Origin: Lota lota
Lineage: Eukaryota; Chordata; Actinopteri; Gadiformes; Lotidae
Assembly (NCBI GenBank): GCA_026745465.1
Contig: JACYXH010000477.1
Span: 1,566,001-1,630,000 of the forward strand
Direction: 5' to 3'
Length of the DNA stretch: 64,000 bases
Part shown: piece after piece, positions 61,427 through 64,000 of the stretch
Layout: each line of letters starts with the position of its first letter
Numbering within the stretch: the stretch's first letter is position 1
Position numbers and translations under genes: made by a program
The notes under the pieces: generated by a model
What the model was told of the DNA's origin: nothing
The model's input: the letters and a program-made list of their open reading frames with translations, nothing else
Databases searched by the model: none

Positions 61427-63126
61427 ACTCCACCACCGACTGACTCTGCTTGGGCTTGCCCTTTAGTCTTCAGATTTGAGGACACTGATTGGCTAACTTA
61501 ACGCTGCTATGTGCATATCTTATGTCACCAATTGGCTACGCTGCTGCACTGACTGGGCGATGTATCTATCGCCGCAGAAGAGATATTGAGAGAGAGAGAG
61601 AGAGGGGATGAACAGGATCGAAAATGTTTACCCAAACATAATGATTTATATTTTACATATTACACGTCATTGTACATTCTAAACACACATACTTAAAATA
61701 GGTAATTATTGTTTATTTATATTATTAAAAGTATTTTTAATAAAATAAATAAAATATTTTTTTATAATTTTATTATATAAATTTTTTTATTTGTAAAAAA
61801 TATTTTTTTAAATATTTTTTTTTTAAAGTAAAATCAAACACTTTCCACCATGGAGGCACTAGCACTCTATTGGCCAGCCCCAACTGCTAGCGTCCATGTA
61901 AAAATGCAAATGATAACACATAACAAACCCAAAAAATATAGGTTAATGTGTCATGTCCATCCAATGTTTATCCATTGCAGTGTCTTTATTATAAAATTTA
62001 TAGATTTGCATAGTTTATATTTATTTATTCTTGTTTCTTTTTTTTTTGGAGCATAAAGGTGTTTTCACTCAATACACTTGGCTTCCAAGTGAGACGGTCA
62101 TTAAAAAAATTACCAACAATTTCAATGGCAGCTTTGAGGCTCCCTGGCGGCTTTGGGTCCATATGCAACCGCATAGTTCACATATAACAAGAAAAGGGCC
62201 TGTGTCTAGGCTATCTGCTCACTCCACCCAGGGATGGTTCAAATACAGATCGGCAATGACAACAATAAAGATTCTTCTTCTTCTTCTCTATCCATATGTA
62301 ATGTATATTATGGGGATCCAGGGGGAAACCCCACTGTATGTGATCAGGGCCCCCATGAGATCACCAGAGAACACTTGGGGGACATGTTCTGAAACAGGAC
62401 ATGATTTGCTCTGTGTCAGAATATTGCATATAACATATCTTTTACAAATGTAACCACTGGTGAATTATTTTCCTGAAATGTAGCCTAATTTGTCTCAATC
62501 TTTGCAATTATTTCAAAAATTTCTCTGGAATTGGTTCTACCTGTCTCTCTTGTGAGGTCTTTTAAGTCCCTTTCACAACAGAGACTGGCCTTCTGCCGTA
62601 AGCAGTTCATTTGAGGCCATGCCTTGACAAACGACACCTTCAGCCAAGCAACGTTACGTAACGGCACTAATGGTAGAAAAAGCTGATACAGCTATTTCCG
62701 AATCCGGCTTAAGTCAATGTCTTCACTTTGATAACCATTTTGTATTTTATTATATTATATTTCTGAATGCCTTGATGTGGTTGAAAGATAAGGCTCAACA
62801 GGTAATTCTATGAACACATTTAAATGAGCAGAAAGTGCACGCACCATGCCTGTCACCTCTACTGCATTAGAACCCACCTGCTACAACAATGGCAGCCTCC
62901 GAATGGTCCGTCTATTGGTTGGGCGATCTGAGGGCAATCATCCAGGACAAATCCCAGACCTTATTATTTCAAATACTATTATTAAACTTATATTTTCTGA
63001 AAGTTTATTGTGTTCCCTATAGCTGCTGCACATCACATTGATGGTCTACAGTGCAACAATTTTTTATGGTCAAAGAAGAACTGGAGACCCCCCTGAATGT
63101 CACCATATAATTCACACCCTGCCCCG

Positions 63127-63158
63127 TAGTGAGTGAGTGAGTGAGTGAGTGAGTGAGT
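63127..63158. repeat. (GTGA)n microsatellite
   Basis: About eight GTGA/GAGT tetranucleotide units followed by GT. Confidence 0.9.
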
Positions 63159-63289
63159 GTGTGTAAGTATATATGTATGGTATCGCTCTACACATGTGTG
63201 TGGATGCCTGTGTGTGTATTTATGTAAAGGCGTTTAAAAGTATATGTGGTGGTACATACAATACTGTATGTATGTGTAATGCCGTCAAA

Positions 63290-63650
63290 GAGGGCGGGGC
63301 TAAATCAGTAGGGCAGTGCTGACGTGCTCTGCGCTTCTGCCAAGCCCTCGCCAGTGTCGCGGGCTGGGCCACCATTACATCAGCTGCCTGCCTCTTCCCT
63401 TCGTGATTGAGATTGTGGAGAATGTGCTTAGCTCAGCATGTTTTGCTCAGGGGCCTCATTTAACTCTGCCAAAAGCCCCCCCCCCCCCCCCCTCCCCCTT
63501 CCCTCCATTTAATTTTTCAAATGGAGAGCTGCCTGAGTCACTGTGTGACGACTCCCAGCCACACCGCCGACAGGACCTGGTTTGTGCAACACGCATGGTG
63601 GACGGGAGAGTCCAGCAAAATAAAAGGGTTGTTTTACAATAGTGTGGCAA
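63290..63650. promoter_or_regulatory. Candidate conserved non-coding block
   Basis: GC-richer unique sequence, beginning with a GC box (GGGCGGGGC) and holding GAGTCACTGTGTGACGACTC, interrupted by a poly-C run at about 63477-63492. It could be a promoter or enhancer. Frames across it are broken by the poly-C. Confidence 0.3.
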
Positions 63651-64000
63651 GGAGCATACTTGTTATTTGAGGTTTACAGTGCATTCTAATAGCACATGCT
63701 AAGGTTGACGGAAAGAGCTAAATCACACTGTGCCCTCTTGACCACGTTTTAGTTTTAACCCTTTTGAATGTTCAATGTTCCTCCAATGACATTCTTCATT
63801 CATAAGAGCAGTATCCCTTCTTCTTTGTTGTTATTTACTTTCAGAGCAATTGTTGGTCCTATTCTGTTAGAGGTGAAAGTTTTGCTTCTATTTAAAGTCG
63901 TTCTCATCTAGATAAGCTGGATGCTAATCAATGACAAAGACAGTAAAATGAGCTGGCTCACAGCTGGAAAGGGAACAAGGCTGGACCTAAACATCTTGCC

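Larger units (their letters stand above)
61430..64000. other. Intergenic region to window end
   Basis: CCAAT-containing flank of the small ORF, AT-rich low-complexity DNA (about 61680-61830), open frames without recognisable protein (one of 140 codons at 62031-62453), a GTGA microsatellite, and a GC-richer unique block at 63290-63650. No gene identified. Confidence 0.45.

Noticed and set aside
62031-62453. 140-codon + strand frame
   Set aside because: No recognisable domain, low-complexity Leu stretch from a TTC repeat, no promoter or splice context.

Overview
The window is nuclear DNA of a ray-finned (teleost) fish. It has compact genes with GT-AG introns, very long CA/GT, GA/CT, poly-G and poly-C tracts, tRNA-derived SINEs, hAT transposons and a BEL/Pao LTR-retrotransposon fossil. 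Seven protein-coding genes could be rebuilt exon by exon with consistent splice phases. They match a block that in mammals lies on human 11p15: AKIP1, RPL27A, TRIM66, LMO1, RIC3 and PSMA1, plus a RERGL-type Ras-like gene whose human relative sits near LMO3 on 12p. I cannot name the species.

Layout. 1-1.3 kb: last coding exon of an unidentified + strand gene (possibly the C11orf16 orthologue, from its tail-to-tail position with AKIP1). 1.34-6.23 kb: AKIP1 (-), with four copies of a small palindromic repeat around it and a decayed duplicate of one exon boundary. 7.4-9.9 kb: RPL27A (-), with a candidate intronic H/ACA snoRNA. 11.2-15.7 kb: TRIM66 (+), carrying the HP1-box, PHD and bromodomain parts and an 18-copy octapeptide array, but no recognisable RBCC part. 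15.7-21.1 kb: intergenic, with SINEs, microsatellites and unassigned coding-like pieces. 21.15-28.25 kb: RERGL-like small GTPase (+). 28.3-40.5 kb: a repeat-rich gene desert with an inverted-repeat element, a hAT fragment, a broken BEL/Pao fossil, a short interstitial telomeric repeat and conserved-looking non-coding sequence upstream of LMO1. 40.5-48.7 kb: LMO1 (+), containing an 816-bp hAT element with a target-site duplication. 49.25-53.8 kb: RIC3 (+). 55.3-60.2 kb: PSMA1 (-), tail-to-tail with RIC3, with a 282-bp hAT MITE in an intron. 60.2-64 kb: intergenic, with one small ORF that has promoter-like features.

These are ordinary eukaryotic genes held together by old synteny, not a pathway or operon. 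Two housekeeping genes (RPL27A, PSMA1) flank chromatin and developmental regulators (TRIM66, LMO1), an NF-kB/PKA modulator (AKIP1), a Ras-like protein (RERGL) and a nicotinic-receptor chaperone (RIC3). I found no convincing new biological system. The most notable items are the TRIM66 octapeptide array and missing RBCC part, the RERGL-LMO1 linkage, the partial exon duplication in AKIP1, the intronic snoRNA candidate, the long inverted repeat at 32.3-33.5 kb and an unexplained small ORF at 61.2 kb.
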